From: Aspidiotus rigidus
Taxonomy: Eukaryota > Arthropoda > Insecta > Hemiptera > Diaspididae
Assembly (NCBI GenBank): GCA_035079385.1
Contig: JAVHKY010000004.1
Location: forward strand, 19,003,001-19,067,000
DNA: 64,000 nucleotides
Direction: 5' to 3'
Both the position numbers and the translations under genes were made by a program. Positions within the stretch are counted from its first letter, which is position 1. Every line of letters starts with the position of its first letter. Below, in pieces: positions 45,370 to 57,989 of the stretch. The notes below the pieces were generated by a model. The model was given only the letters and a program-made list of their open reading frames with translations, was not told where the DNA came from and ran no database searches.

Positions 45370-48324
45370 ATGTTCTGCCGAAATCTGTTGAAGTACCGGT
45401 GTATGCCGAAATTGCTTACTTCTGACACATACAGGACGTATTACCCGGATAATTATGATCGGAAATTACAGAACAGTGCCATCGATTTCAAACTCGCTCC
45501 ACCCGTTGGTCGTTTAGATCACGTGCAGCAGGAAAACGAGTATATACACAAACTCCTATCTTCCGATAAATTGTACGTTAACTCTATCGCTTTCCTGGAC
45601 TATCTACAAGCACCGGATGAAAATTGTTCCAGCGTTGACCAAATACTCAATGAAAATTACGAAGACAAGGCGCCGTACGTTCTTCTTTGTTACCTAAAAT
45701 TGATTTTGAAATCTAGTGAGAAAGATCCTAGACTACTTGATTATCCGAAAGTTGTCGATTTATGTACAATACTGTCCTCGAGGCTTTCTGATTTACGGGA
45801 CGAACATCTGTGGAACCTGATGAAAATACTGACTTTGTGGCCTAATAATGAAGAAAGTGATTCATTTTTCAACCTTTGTAAAAGCATCGACGAAGAAGCT
45901 GTCAGGAGACATTCCGGTTGGGGTTATAATAAAGTTCTATTAACAATGGATCATTTTTATCGACTGAGAACGTTACGATATAGCGAATTCGTTTTCAATG
46001 CCTTGAAAAGGTTGTGGCGGAATCCTGGAAAGTACGAATGTGAACATTTTGAGACAATCTCAGTATTTCTTCCCTAACTCAATTTATTTGTTTTTAGATT
46101 GAGCGCTCAGCAAGTTGTACATGCTATGTTTCTAGTCAATGCGAATCGAAAGTGGCATCCATCTGTAGACATGTTGGATGTGGAGTCGGTTTTGATGTTT
46201 TACATTTACGATTTAACGGTAGAAGAAGTTGGCGTTCTAGCGTTAGCGTTTTTCAAAACTCGAGCAAGAGTAAAAAATATGAATCTAGTTCAGTTGATGT
46301 ACGACAAATTAGAAAATCGTGTCGATGATGTACATCAGTTTACGCTGACCTCATTTTTGAAAGTTTGTACTGAATTCTTTCGTAAATTAGGTACTGTCGG
46401 AAGCAATAATTGAAATCTTATTTTTCTTCCTAGTTTTTTAGACTGTGTACTGATCATGCACTCGAACATAAAATGAAAAGGTTACTCGACAAATTGACGA
46501 ATCGTATCGACGAACTTCCGATACCATGCTGCATTCACATAGCGTTACTAGGCTCTCGTCAGCTCGTGTTCCACCGACCATCTCTAGAAAAAGTTTGCGA
46601 AAAAATTTACGACAATATCGAAGTTGTGCGTCTGAAGGTAATGTGACAGCAGAGACTAGTATTTCCATTCGACAATGTTTCATTTGTAATCAATTACTGA
46701 ATTGTACTTGATTCAGGAATTAGAAAGACTAGCTCTCGTTCTGCAATTATTTGATTTCACACCCGACAATAGGAGCGATATACTGAAAAGAATTGCGGAA
46801 TCAATACATAATCGTGAAGCAGAAATTGAAGCTAAACCTAGAAGTTTTATGAGTCTTCTGTACTATCTATCTTTGCGACAGTGTTACGATTACGATCTTA
46901 TTGCTAAAGGTTTATCGACACTTTTCCTCAAGAAGACCTACGGTACAATCCTTGTGTTTTATGTGTGGCTTACATATCCTCAGAAAATAAACTCGTATTG
47001 ATTTCAGGTTCTCTCAATGCATTCTCCGTACCGTCGGATATCATTCATCTTTCAATTGGTGTTCAGTTAGAATGTCCGGATTATAAGGGTAGTTGTGTAG
47101 GCGAGACATTCATCGAATCATTTTGTAAGGTAAATCTCGATCGTGTAGAGCATCGTATTGGTAGTCTAAAATGCTCGGCAAAGAGTCAGGAGCGAGGGTA
47201 CTTTGTGAGCAAATTGGTCACAGAAATGCTGAGCCCGAGTTTGGTTGAGTACGCGATTTGAAACTTTAGTTTTAATGAAATGAGATCATTTATTTCGTCA
47301 TTTCGTCACTTTTAGCAGTTCTTTGTATTTTTATTTTTCAGAAGTCGTGTCATATACCAGATAGCAGTAAGAGGACTTTGAATCAGTCTTGGGTTGATAC
47401 ATTTTCTATACGGAACGTTTTGTGCAGAATTTTCGGTTCTGGAAAATACGTCCATTTGATGTATCTTCTACCGTACGCCGCTCGAGCAGGTTCGTTCTAA
47501 ATTCAATGTCATCTTTAAGGAGTCGTTGATTGAGGCCACTTTAGATAATCAAATTTTTCTCAAGGTTTTTTTTTTTTTTTCAAAATTATACATTAACGAT
47601 CTTATCGATAATATTAAGATTCGTTTTTACTTTTCTGCGATGAAATATGTAATGAAAATTTTGTACGTTAACTCAATTGGGGAAAGAAAATTGCCGAAAA
47701 TTGTGATCGTGCTTTCACGGAGGATGTTTCTCTTGAGAATAATTTAAACCGAATTTTGAGAAGAAAACTACACCGAAATTATTCTGTATTTTAATTTTTT
47801 TATCTCGGAGGTTTTCTATCTTCTGACTTTGGGTCCTACTTCAAAGTAAAAATTACAGTCTACCCTGTGAAAAATTTTTTCAAGGAATTTTTTTCGCGTT
47901 TGATAGAACTGTTATCCTCTTGTAAAACTTATCTGTTTTCAATTTTACAGATGTATTTTTTTGTCTGAAGGACAATCAACCTCTGGAAATACCTGAAAAT
48001 ATTTCCAGCTCGGAGTATATTCTTCCACAACCACTTCCCAACATTGGCGGCACATGGTACGCTGTAGTTTTGCTAACCAAATGGAATATTGTTCGAGATA
48101 CCGGTCAACTTGTAGGATCTCTATCATCCAAAATACGACATTTACAACTGCTGGGATGTAAAACTATTCTGGTGAGTTGTGTGTAATTGATGCACTATTA
48201 TCCATTTTTTCATTTAGCAGACGTGTATGTGTGTTTTTATTTTTCTCAGATTAACGAAAACGAATATCAACAGGCTGATAAAATCGAGTACCTGAAGAAG
48301 AAAATTCATGAACACGATACCTAG
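45370..48324 (+). CDS. FASTK-family mitochondrial RNA protein with RAP domain
   Basis: Eight exons join in phase: 45370-46031, 46098-46362, 46434-46637, 46717-46942, 47008-47243, 47342-47489, 47951-48171 and 48250-48324, giving about 678 residues. The N-terminus MFCRNLLKYRCMPKLL is basic and amphipathic, fitting a mitochondrial presequence. The middle is a helical-repeat FAST region (HLWNLMKILTLWPNNEES, QFTLTSFLK). The C-terminal RAP domain is clear: WYAVVLLTKWNIVRDTGQL, then KIRHLQLLGCKTILINENEY. FASTKD proteins handle mitochondrial mRNA processing and stability in the matrix. The exon 2/3 join uses a weak GTTTGT donor; the stronger GTACTG donor at 46391 does not keep the frame. Which FASTKD paralogue it is cannot be told by eye. 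Confidence 0.88.
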
Positions 48325-48976
48325 CTCGTCTAATTATTGTTCTTGTTATTACAATTTATAAGAAAAACAAATTAAACATTAATTTTTCATTGTTACCAGA
48401 TTCACTCTCGACCAAAAATGTCGCCCTAACGACCAGAAAGAATCGAAGTACAATTGTTACTGAGTATTTTGTAGTCGTATATTCGTAATAGAAACGAAAA
48501 TTTTTACAGATACAAAAGAGAGGAAGAAGAAAAAAGGAAAATGGCATACATATCTTAAACGTTACTCTCGAAAAAAAGAAGAAGGAAAGGAGCAAGAAAG
48601 AAAGAAAATAATAAGAAGAAAAATAATTAAATTAAATACGTAAGTTACATAAGTTCTTTAGAATTTAATCTAAATCACAATCATTTTATAAAGGACAAGA
48701 AGAAAGAGAAATAAGAGAGGGATTCAACATAACTCAACCAGCGAATGCTCGCTTCATCTTCAGAACTTTTCGATGTTACGGGAAGGCACAACTTGCGTTA
48801 TAAATTTCTGACTAGTTAATTCCTTATAGAATGAACGATGCGTAGAAGTTTCCGCGAGAGAAAACAATATTATTCTGGGCAGAAGTAGCTCTACGGAGTG
48901 CTCGTGCTCAACGTTCAACTGTCTCCTGTACACGCTTAAATAGAGAGAACCGAACTGGCGAAGCAGTTGCATTACG
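48325..48976. other. Convergent 3' intergenic region
   Basis: About 650 bp between the stop codons of the FASTK-family gene (plus) and the chitin-binding gene (minus), holding both 3' UTRs. Purine-rich on the plus strand around 48520-48720. No further gene seen. Confidence 0.5.
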
Positions 48977-51900
48977 CTATTTGCCGTATCGGTTCTGAGA
49001 TCTGTTGAGCGTACTGAAGGCACTTTCGTTAAATGCGTACTCTGAAGTCTGTCGTCGCGGTTGTGTTTGAATGTAGAAGGTGGTTGAGGGAAAACGACGC
49101 ACCGGATGCAACGTGGACGGCTGTAAAGCGTCGTTGTATGTCACATCGTAGTCAGCGTTGGCAGTGTACGCGGGTAGCTCGCTGTACCTTTTATTCTCTG
49201 CGGAATTCGTCTCTTCAGCTGGAGCCGAAGGGCCCGGGGCTGTAATGTCATAACTAGGAGGAGGCCTCTGCGGGAACGATATGGCGTTCGTGTACTGCTG
49301 TCTATAAGGTTGCGATTTAGTCGACTCAAAAGCATTATTGTAATGAATACCGTTGGAGATGGCGTTCAAATTCTCACCCAGCTGTTCTTCGACTGGTTTT
49401 ACCTGCTTACTTTTGGTCTGTTCGATTGGTATGTAGAAACTACCGAAGGCGGTGGACGGATGATAGCTGTGGTTAAGTTGCGGTGCGATAGATGACATTG
49501 AAACAGGAATCTTTATGTACTGCGTCGGCCTATTGGAGTAGAATTCGTGTTGTTGTTGCTGTTGCGTCTTCTGCTCTGGTAACTTATTTGCACTATTTGA
49601 TGCTTCTTCCCGGAAGCTGGGACTGCTGGTATTGACGACGACAGGAGCAGCGTTCATAAATCCGAAATGACTAGGTTTCCTCGCAGGAGATGCTACGACA
49701 AAATGTCGTATCGTCGTGATAGTCTTACTCGGCAAATCTTCCGAGGGTTTCTTAATGGGTGATTCACTTTTGGAGGGGGTTGCTTTCACCACTACAGTCG
49801 TCATGGGTCGTGAGTACGTCGACGGACTTTTCGTTTCTTCGGTTGACACCAACGCTGGATAGTCCGGAGAATCATCAATAGCGTCTTCACGTACTACGTT
49901 ATTTATTAGGGGTGTTTTGACAGTCTTATATTTCAGAGTTGAGCGGGCGCTTATATTTTCGGTGGTCGGTATTTCGTTTTCTTTAGTAGTCTCATTCTCG
50001 AGGCTGCTAGCTTTCGCGTTACGTTGGGGTGTGCTCGTGTACCCAGTGGTTGATTTTGGGGGTTTTGTCGATGTAGTTGTGCTCGCTGTAGTCGTCGTCG
50101 TTCGTTCGATTTTCGGTTGCTTCGTCGTGCTGGGTTTCACTGGCTTTTCGGTTGTTTTTGATGGACGACGGGTGCGTTTAGGAGGGATTTCCTCCTCTTC
50201 GTCGTAGTAGTAATCATCATCGTAGGTCGGACGTTTCTCCGGCCTTCGTCGATATTCCTGTTCGACAGGCCGTTTTTTCATGCTGTAACCACCTTGGTCG
50301 TCTTGCCGATTTTTGTTACGGTACATCGGCCTGCCTCGAGGTCTGTCGTCGTGCCGTGTGTATTCTTTCCGTCGGTTCATCCGCGGCCTCTCTTTCACGT
50401 CGTAGTCGTCGTACATGTCAGTTCGTTTGCGCGCTGGCTGACGATTCCTGTGAGGCCTAGGAGCGTAACGATGACTATCCTCGAAGCCGGTCGGGAAATC
50501 GTAGTCCGCGCTGTGCTGGTGTTTGGATTTTATACTAGGTCGCGGGTCGTCGTATTCTTCGTACTCGTCGTCGTAATATTCATCGTCCGAAGGCTGAGGG
50601 GTTGAAGTAGGCACTTTTTTTGGAGGCGGTGCTGTCGTGGTTCTCTCGGTCGGCGCTACCGTCGTTGAGTGGCTGGACGCTTTTGGTACGTAATCGTATT
50701 TATCGCGCTCGCTTTTCGGCACCGGACGACGAATTTTAGGAGGCACGCGCGGTCGTTCGTACACGGAGGTGGATGGCGGATTTGTGGGTGGGCGTACTGA
50801 CGTCTTGACGGGCTCCGGATTGTGGTCTTCGTAATCGACGGTTTCTGAATCTTGCGTGTCTCTGGTGTCGTGGTGGTTGTGGAAATCTGAAAAATGAGTA
50901 TAGTTTCCAATTAAAATATGGTTCGTATCTTTGTCCTTCCCTTCTCTCATGGTATCCCTAATGAACGCTACCTCAAAGACCTCGACGTCATTCCCTGGAT
51001 CCCGAATGAACTTGGATAACATTAAGGATTCGAGACGTATCATGGTTTTTGATTTCGTGGTATTTATCGTATCCCACTCCATCTAGGAACTATACAGATA
51101 TCCTGATTCGTATCTATTTGTTGCAATATGTAGGTACTCCTATAAGTAGATCAGATATACCACAAAAACCCCTCGAGCTGGAGCACGTTCGACTGTTCTA
51201 ACCTGTATATTTTCATGCACACCTAAGTTTTCGTAGACGGTAGGCTACACGAGTACTTTTATGATTCTACAGTTTGCGATTTAATTGTAAAAGCTCGAGG
51301 CCACGAAAACTAGGCAACTTGACAAACTCATTGAACGTACCTTTGTTTTGTTTGCGGTTCGATGGTCTGCGGTGATTTTGCGCGATCGCTTCGTCATCGT
51401 AGTAATCGGGTTCCACGTATTCTTCGTCGTCGTAGTAATAATCATACATGGGGGGTCGTCGTCTTCGGGGCGGCCGTCGTCTCTTTCCACTGTTCATATT
51501 CTTACCTCCACCATTGCCTGCTGACTGCACTGGTGCGACTTTCGTTGTCGGGGCCTGCGTTGTCGTGGTCGTGGTAGTCGATGTTGACGGCGGGGCCGCT
51601 TCTTTGTACAACTCTTCATTCCTAGCGAACAAAATAAACGTAAGTTTATCTGATAGACAATGTCATAACACTTGGCTCGGTCTGTAGCTACCTTTTGTAA
51701 TGTTTCGGGGAATTCTCACAGTCTACTTCGGATACAAAATGGCATATGAAGGTTTTCTGATCGAAGGCGGTATAATTGGCACACAGAAAATCGTATCGGA
51801 AACCATAGAGGCAATGATGGTATACCTGTAGCGATAGATTCCTCGTAAAATAATGATCGTAAGGGAGAAGACGGATCGGGTCCTGATTTGTTGACACTTA

Positions 51901-54900
51901 CTTGACATTTATGCGGAACGCTAGCGTAAAAGCCATCGTGAAGTCCGTCGCATTTGAAATCTATTTCCTCGGGAATTGCATTGTAGAACGGATAGTTAGT
52001 AAGATTGTGTCCATTGAGTTCGCGAGGTAAATTAGGATCGTGAATGTAATCGATTTGAGGAATGCCAGTTAAATGCGTCTTCGTCGAGTTAATACTTCCT
52101 GTCGTGGTTCCGTTGCCGGTGTCATTTTCCGCGGTCTGACGCTGTTGCTGTTGAAAGATAATGAGATAGATTATAACACTGATGTAATCGAAGAAGGAAA
52201 TCTTGTACTACTATAGCTACTGGGTGTCCCTAAATTTTAAGATTAATTGACGGCGATTTCGTGAAGTCGCTCTACTTTTCATTATTTTGAGACTAATTCG
52301 TACAGTGATCTTCCGTCTTTTGACTTGTTCCTGGCAAAATTATCTAATGATGATGACGAAACGAAATTATCTAGTTTTAGTGTATTGATGTTGATTGATG
52401 GAAGCGGGCAAATGTGCGGCAATTCTCGTTGTTCAAGGCGATGGAGGGAGAGTCACCGAGGTACTAATTTTCTCTTGCGTGCCCGTGGTGAGAGATCGAC
52501 TACGACCCCGTGTTTCTTTGCTGAAATTTTTGTTATACGTGAAGGGAGTAGGTAAACTCACAAAACTTCTTCTTCCGTCGCGAACTCGCGGCAAGAAACC
52601 AGTTTCGAATAGAACGAAAAGACGGCAATTCTCCTTGTTCTATGAATGAGATGTCAAAAAATTCACTTCCCCGCCCAGCATCATAACGATGATTGCTATA
52701 CGTTCTCTCTCTTGAGGTGAATCATCACAATCATAAAATCATAATGTTTGTACTCTTGCTTCGTCGATTTTGACCGGGGCTAGAGCATATTTCTCACCAT
52801 TAGTATGTTGCGAAAGAAACGCTAGTGTACAACAAGAGTTTCCGCGCGTTTGCCCGGTCCAATTGAAGTAGGGACACTCACGAATCTCTCGTTGCGAGAC
52901 CGCAACCGAAAACGAGCTTCTCGGTAACGTTCCCTTCCTCGTCTCAAACAAAGAGGATTTTGCGCACATTAGGAGGAGCCGTAGTCGACCTCTCGAGGGG
53001 AGTCCACAACAGTAGACGAGCTTCAAGGTACCATTCCCTCCATCGCCAAAAAATTGCCGTGAGTTTGATCGGCCCGATCAAACATGTCCTCATCATATGT
53101 AACTCGGAGGTCGAAAGTTCAAATTCTTCCCAGGTTCCACTCCTTTGTTAGGGTAGTTCAGTGTTTGCTAGGTGGTGAGAAGTGGAATCCAAAAAACTCA
53201 CGGGTTCTTTAACGGAGTTAACCGAGAGGTGGCAAGGAACCCGCTTTACGGGGCACGTGGAATATGAAAAATGTAGATTGTGACGATTGTGACGTCACGG
53301 GTTAGACGTTGGAGCTATATACATATAATAAGTGGGGAACTTGGAAAAAACTGATCAATGACATCACAGGCTCCGCCTTAAACTACATTTGATAGGAGGG
53401 GGCCTTGAGAAAAAAATGATCTATGACGTCATCAGATTGTGACGTCACAAGCCCCGCCTTCAAGTCATGTATAATAGGAGAGGAACTTGAAAAAAATAAC
53501 CTGCGACGTCATCAGATTTTGACGTCACAAAGCTGACCTATGACTTCATTAAACTGTGATATCATAGGTCCCACTCCCAAGCTATAGAAAGCGGACTTGA
53601 AAAAAGAATTGATCTATGATGTCATTGAATTGTGCGTCAATAGGATAACTCATCATGTCATCAAACTGTGACGTCACAGGCCCTGGCCCCAAGCTATATA
53701 TAATAGAAGGAGAGCTTGGAAAAATTTACGCATTACATCATCAGAGTTTCACGTTACAAGACTCTGACCTATGACGTATCGAACTGTAAGGTTAAAAGCC
53801 GCGCCCCTAAACTATATATAATGGAAGAGGGAATTAGAAAAAAATTGGTCTATGACGTCATCAGATAATGATATCACAAGGCTGAGTTATGACGCCATCG
53901 AACTGTGACGTTGCAAAAAATAAATGATCTATGATGTCATCAGATAGTGACATGTCATCAAACTGTGACAGAAAAAACTGATCTATGACGTTATCAAATT
54001 GTAATGTCACAAAGCTGACTTATTACGTCATCAAACTGTGACGTCACAGGCCCGCTTTTCAAGCTACATAATAATGAGAGAGGAACTTGAAAATAAATTA
54101 TTTATGACGTCATCAGATTGTGACACATCATCAAACTGTGACAGAAGAACTTAGAAAAAACTGATCTATGACGTTATCAAATTGTGACGTCACAAGGGTG
54201 ACTTATGATGTCATCAATCGATGAAGTCATAGGCTCCGCCCCTCAAGCTACATAATAATGGAGAGGAACTTGAAAGAAAATGATTCATGACGTCATCAGA
54301 TAGAGATGTCAAAAGACTGACCTATGACTTCATCAAACTGTGACACAGGAACATAGAAAAAACTCATTAATGACGCTATTAGATTGTAACGTCACAAGGC
54401 TGACTTATGACGTCATAAAACTGTGACGTAACAGGCCCCGCCCCTCAAGCTACATAATAATGGGAGAGGAACTTACAGAAAACTGATCCATGACGTTATC
54501 AGATAAGAAAATGATTCATGAGTCATCAGATTGTGACGTCAAAAGGCTGACCTATGACGTCATCAAACTGTGACAGAGGAACTTACGACGTTATCAATCT
54601 GTGACGTCACAGGCTTTGCCCTTCAAGCTACGTACTAATGGAAGAAGAACTTGGAAAAAAATGATTCAAGACGTCATCGGATTGTGACGTCACAAGACTG
54701 ACCTATGACTTCATCAAACTGTGACAGAGGAACATAGAAAAAACTGATTAATGACGTTATCAGATTGTAACGTCACAAGGCTGACTTATGACGTCATAAA
54801 ACTGTACCGTAACAGGCCCCGCCCCTCAAGCTACATAATAATGGCAGAGGAACTTACAGAAAACGACGTTATCAGATTGTGACGTCATAAGCCCCGCCCC

Positions 54901-56733
54901 TCAAGCCATATATGATAGAGGGGACTTGGAAAACTACCTCCGAGATATACATGATAAGAGGGAGACTTGGAAAATTTTGGAGCTCCGAGCTTTGCCAGCC
55001 GGTCGGATGGCGGATGGTGAACGACGGACGTTTTTTTCGCCCCCCCCCCATAAAACAGGTCCCCTGTTAAAAGGCCCCCGAAAGAATAGGTTCCCTGTCA
55101 AAACTTGACGGCACAATCCGGTACAAATTTACCACCTCAAAATTCCATTATTTAAATTGGGGGAGGAATTGGCCTTTAAAATTAAATAGAATAAAATATT
55201 ATGAATGTTCACAGAGGGGAGGTGTATTTCACTTATAAAATGTGAATGGGAGAATAAAGGGTGAATTTTGCTCGAAATTTCAAAGATCAGGAACGAGGAG
55301 AGTACACTTTTCTTTGGACCGCAAAATGTTTCAGAGGGAAAATGATGAATGAACGAAATCCAATGTTTTGTGGACAAAATTGAGCAAAGTGTGAACAAAA
55401 TTGTGACACCGATTTCCACCCAAAATTCCTAGATGTGGAGCTTCATTTCTTCGAAATGTCTGTAGCGGGAGAATGATGAGTAAACAAAGTTTGATGGTTA
55501 CTGAACAAAATTGAACAAAAAGTGAACAAGAGTATCACATAAGTTTCAACCCAAAATTCAAGAATGAGAGTTGCATTTCTCCAGCCCCCCCCCCAAAAAA
55601 AAATGTATATGTAGCTATTGGGACAGCGGTAGGTGAACAGAATTTAGTATTTCTTGGACAAAATGGTAGGTACAGAATGTGAACAAAATGAAGACATTAT
55701 TTTGAACCCAAAATTCAAAGATGAGGGGCTGCATTTCTAACGAGAAAATAGTACGTGAACAAAATGTGAACACGACTATGACATAAGTCGCGATCCGAAA
55801 TTCCGAAAGGGGCAGGGCTGGGGACATGAATCCGAGTTTCTTTTCTCTTGCCAAAAAAAAACAAATATCGGGTGAATTTCTGTTATTTCTTCATCAATAG
55901 CGGGGTGAGCTATCACTGCTACCGCAATAGACCGCCTGAAATCAATAGTTAATGTTTGGGCTGAAAAATAGGCTCTATACTGTGGGGTGAAACTGTTGGT
56001 AAGTCCGGCCGAGCTTTCTGTACAAGGATTAATGATCACGTTTCCACTTATGGATGCCAACGGAAATTCTACCAATTTTTTTTTCCCCTTGTGTGTATGG
56101 TGCACCTTCAAACAACGTCCGCGATCGGATAATTTCGACCTAACTACTTTTTTAGAGGAGACTTTCTCCAGAGAGAAGGACAATCTAACAGACCTAGCTG
56201 GAAAAATCTTGAATCGTAAGCCTGTTTTCTCAGTTGTTGAGAAGGTTGAGGGTGAAAAAGATAGGGCTGACCTTTTTTTTGGAAAAATTTATGGTCATAT
56301 TTTCAAGTACAGACATTGTGGGTTCCTCCTTACCAGCATCGCACTCGATATAGACACAGTGATTTTAATGAATTTATTCTGAATAATTTTCTCGTCAAGT
56401 TGATTATGTGATTCAAAGAAGAAAGCTCAATACAATTGGACATTATTGATGTGATCGGCTCTCAGAGCTCAAGGGCTTTCATTCAAACTTATAAACTACG
56501 TTTTAGCTACTCGTATTCTTATTATTTCGTGCGTCGTTGAAGCTTAAATAATTTTGGGCTCATAGTTGAGAACCAATCAGTTTCTAGCTATACTTGTTTG
56601 ATTAATATTACGATAGTCCTAATAATATTTACCTCTAACTTCTGTTCTGCTCTTGCCTGAGCCAGAAGCACCACAGCTGATCCACGCAACGATTCTGAAT
56701 GAGGAATCAGCAACACTATCCATATTAGTATTC
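48977..56733 (-). CDS. CPAP1-like secreted chitin-binding protein with mucin-like tail
   Basis: Five exons join in phase: 56733-56633, 52147-51902, 51825-51692, 51621-51341 and 50886-48977, giving about 890 residues from the first exon seen. The first exon encodes a hydrophobic leader (ILIWIVLLIPHS...) that is probably most of a signal peptide; the exon with the start Met was not found and should lie beyond 56733. One peritrophin-A (chitin-binding type 2) domain spans exons 2-3 with all six cysteines: FKC, HKC, HHC, YDFLC, FIC and VDC. The rest is low-complexity: Tyr/Asp/Arg-rich (YDYYYDDEEYVEPDYYDD), Pro/Thr tracts likely O-glycosylated, and a Gln run. A single chitin-binding domain with a long disordered tail fits the CPAP1 cuticle-protein class. 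Many ORFs on the opposite strand are shadows. Confidence 0.88.
52148..56632 (-). other. Large first mapped intron of the CPAP1-like gene
   Basis: 4.5 kb without coding evidence. 52.2-53.2 kb is unique sequence, 53.25-54.95 kb is the TGACGTCA array, and 54.99-56.4 kb is unique or repeat-derived sequence with poly-C and poly-A runs (55040, 55585). Confidence 0.75.
53255..54955. repeat. Tandem array rich in the TGACGTCA palindrome
   Basis: Degenerate units of roughly 170-200 bp containing, in order, GACTTGGAAAA-like sequence, CTATGACGTCATCAGATTGT, GTGACGTCACAAGGCTGACC, TATGACGTCATCAAACTGTG, and a GCCCCGCCCCTCAAGCTA box followed by ATATA(AT)ATA. I count about 17 exact TGACGTCA octamers in 1.7 kb, many extended to GTGACGTCAC or ATGACGTCAT. 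This octamer is the CREB/ATF site. Fragments of the same unit recur at 59760-59960 and 61905-61975. Confidence 0.85.
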
Positions 56734-57690
56734 CTGAAATACAACAGGTTTTTAAATTAGTCGCCTAATATAGACAGTCGTGGTAGAAGAAATCATCATG
56801 TTACAATTTTTATAGACTGCCTCGCGCTATCACCGATGCGGTCAAAACTCTTATAAAAGGTGCCTACTGTACAAATAAGATTGTATATTTATATGCTCGC
56901 ATCTTGTCCGTTCACTCGATGCGAATACCTATCTTTTAATGTCTTTGTCCATCAAGAGCGCGAGAGAAATTTATTCTTCACAATTCCGTCTCGGGTTTGT
57001 CAGTCTGTGTCGGTGGATATATACGCGCGAAGTCAATGTCACAATATTTCGTAATAATTATTTACTACCTATCATCGAGTTGAATGTTTCTTTGAGGATC
57101 GGATGTAGAAGGTTGGATTTTATTGGATGAGGTCAATACTACCGGAGTGTTTGTGATCGTGAAAATTTCTACGTACTCGATCATAGTTTGTTCAAAAAGA
57201 ATGTCGTTTTAAGGAAGTTCATTCCTGAAGCGGAAGTTTTTATTTCTCTATATACATATTTGTCAATGTAGTCAGTGATTGAAAGTTGTTCAACTTCTAA
57301 ATACCGTACAGTAATTCTTTCCATTTTATATTATTTTTCTCTCGCGTACTGCAATCCATCGTCTTATGGTTCAACGTTCTTAGATTTGACGTAATTTTAG
57401 TTTTTATTGACCTAAAATAAAGCTCTCTCTCTCTCTTTCTCACACAAAATGTATTGCAGGAGTTCATAACGAGACGTTAGCGCGATATCTGGTTTTTAAA
57501 TCATAGTATAGATCATTAAATGAATGACAGCAGTACAAGATGTGCCTGCGTTAATTTGGAGCTTGTATCTGTGGGCTCTCCCCCTGAAGTTTGAATTTCT
57601 GAGTTTGAGAGGAAAAGATCTCTCAGACTTTTTTTTTTTCCCCTGAAAAAAGTGCTACTTATTATAAAAGATTTACGGTAAAAAGTACAA
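56734..57690. other. Non-coding upstream of the CPAP1-like gene
   Basis: Expected to contain the promoter and the missing first exon with the start codon of the chitin-binding gene (minus strand); neither could be pinned down. A CT microsatellite lies at 57423-57441. Confidence 0.4.
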
Positions 57691-57719
57691 CTGTTTAAAA
57701 AAATCCTACCCGCATTCAA

Positions 57720-57985
57720 AAATAATGAAACAAGAGTGATACACAGAGGCGGCCTTACGGAAAGTTTCACGGTCACTAACGGAATCCGATAGGGCTGCAT
57801 ACTGGCCCCAATGTTTTTCAACATATACACGACTACAATGCTGATGCTGACCGTGGATCGCAGGCTTGTGAACCGTTGCCACGGTGTAAGATACAAAACA
57901 CACACCGGTATGCATAACATCCAAAGGCTGAAAGCCCAAAACAGCGTGAGGTGCGGGCACATATAACAGAGTTACCGTGTGCCGG
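57720..57985 (+). pseudogene. LINE reverse transcriptase fragment
   Basis: Plus-strand reading gives GGLTESFTVTNGIR, a stop in place of the expected Gln, then GCILAPMFFNIYTTTMLML, the VRQGCxLAPxLFNxY motif of LINE reverse transcriptases, and further on the remnant of an A-G-D-L block around 57985. Very short and dead. Confidence 0.65.
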
Positions 57986-57989
57986 CGAC

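Noticed and set aside
46364..46413. Frameshift or pseudogenisation of the FASTK-family gene at exon 2/3
   Set aside because: Using the GTTTGT donor at 46363 and the CCTAG acceptor before 46434 restores the frame.
49917..50605. Long ORFs on the plus strand rich in Val, Phe and Ser
   Set aside because: They are antisense shadows of the low-complexity Tyr/Asp/Thr-rich exon of the chitin-binding gene.
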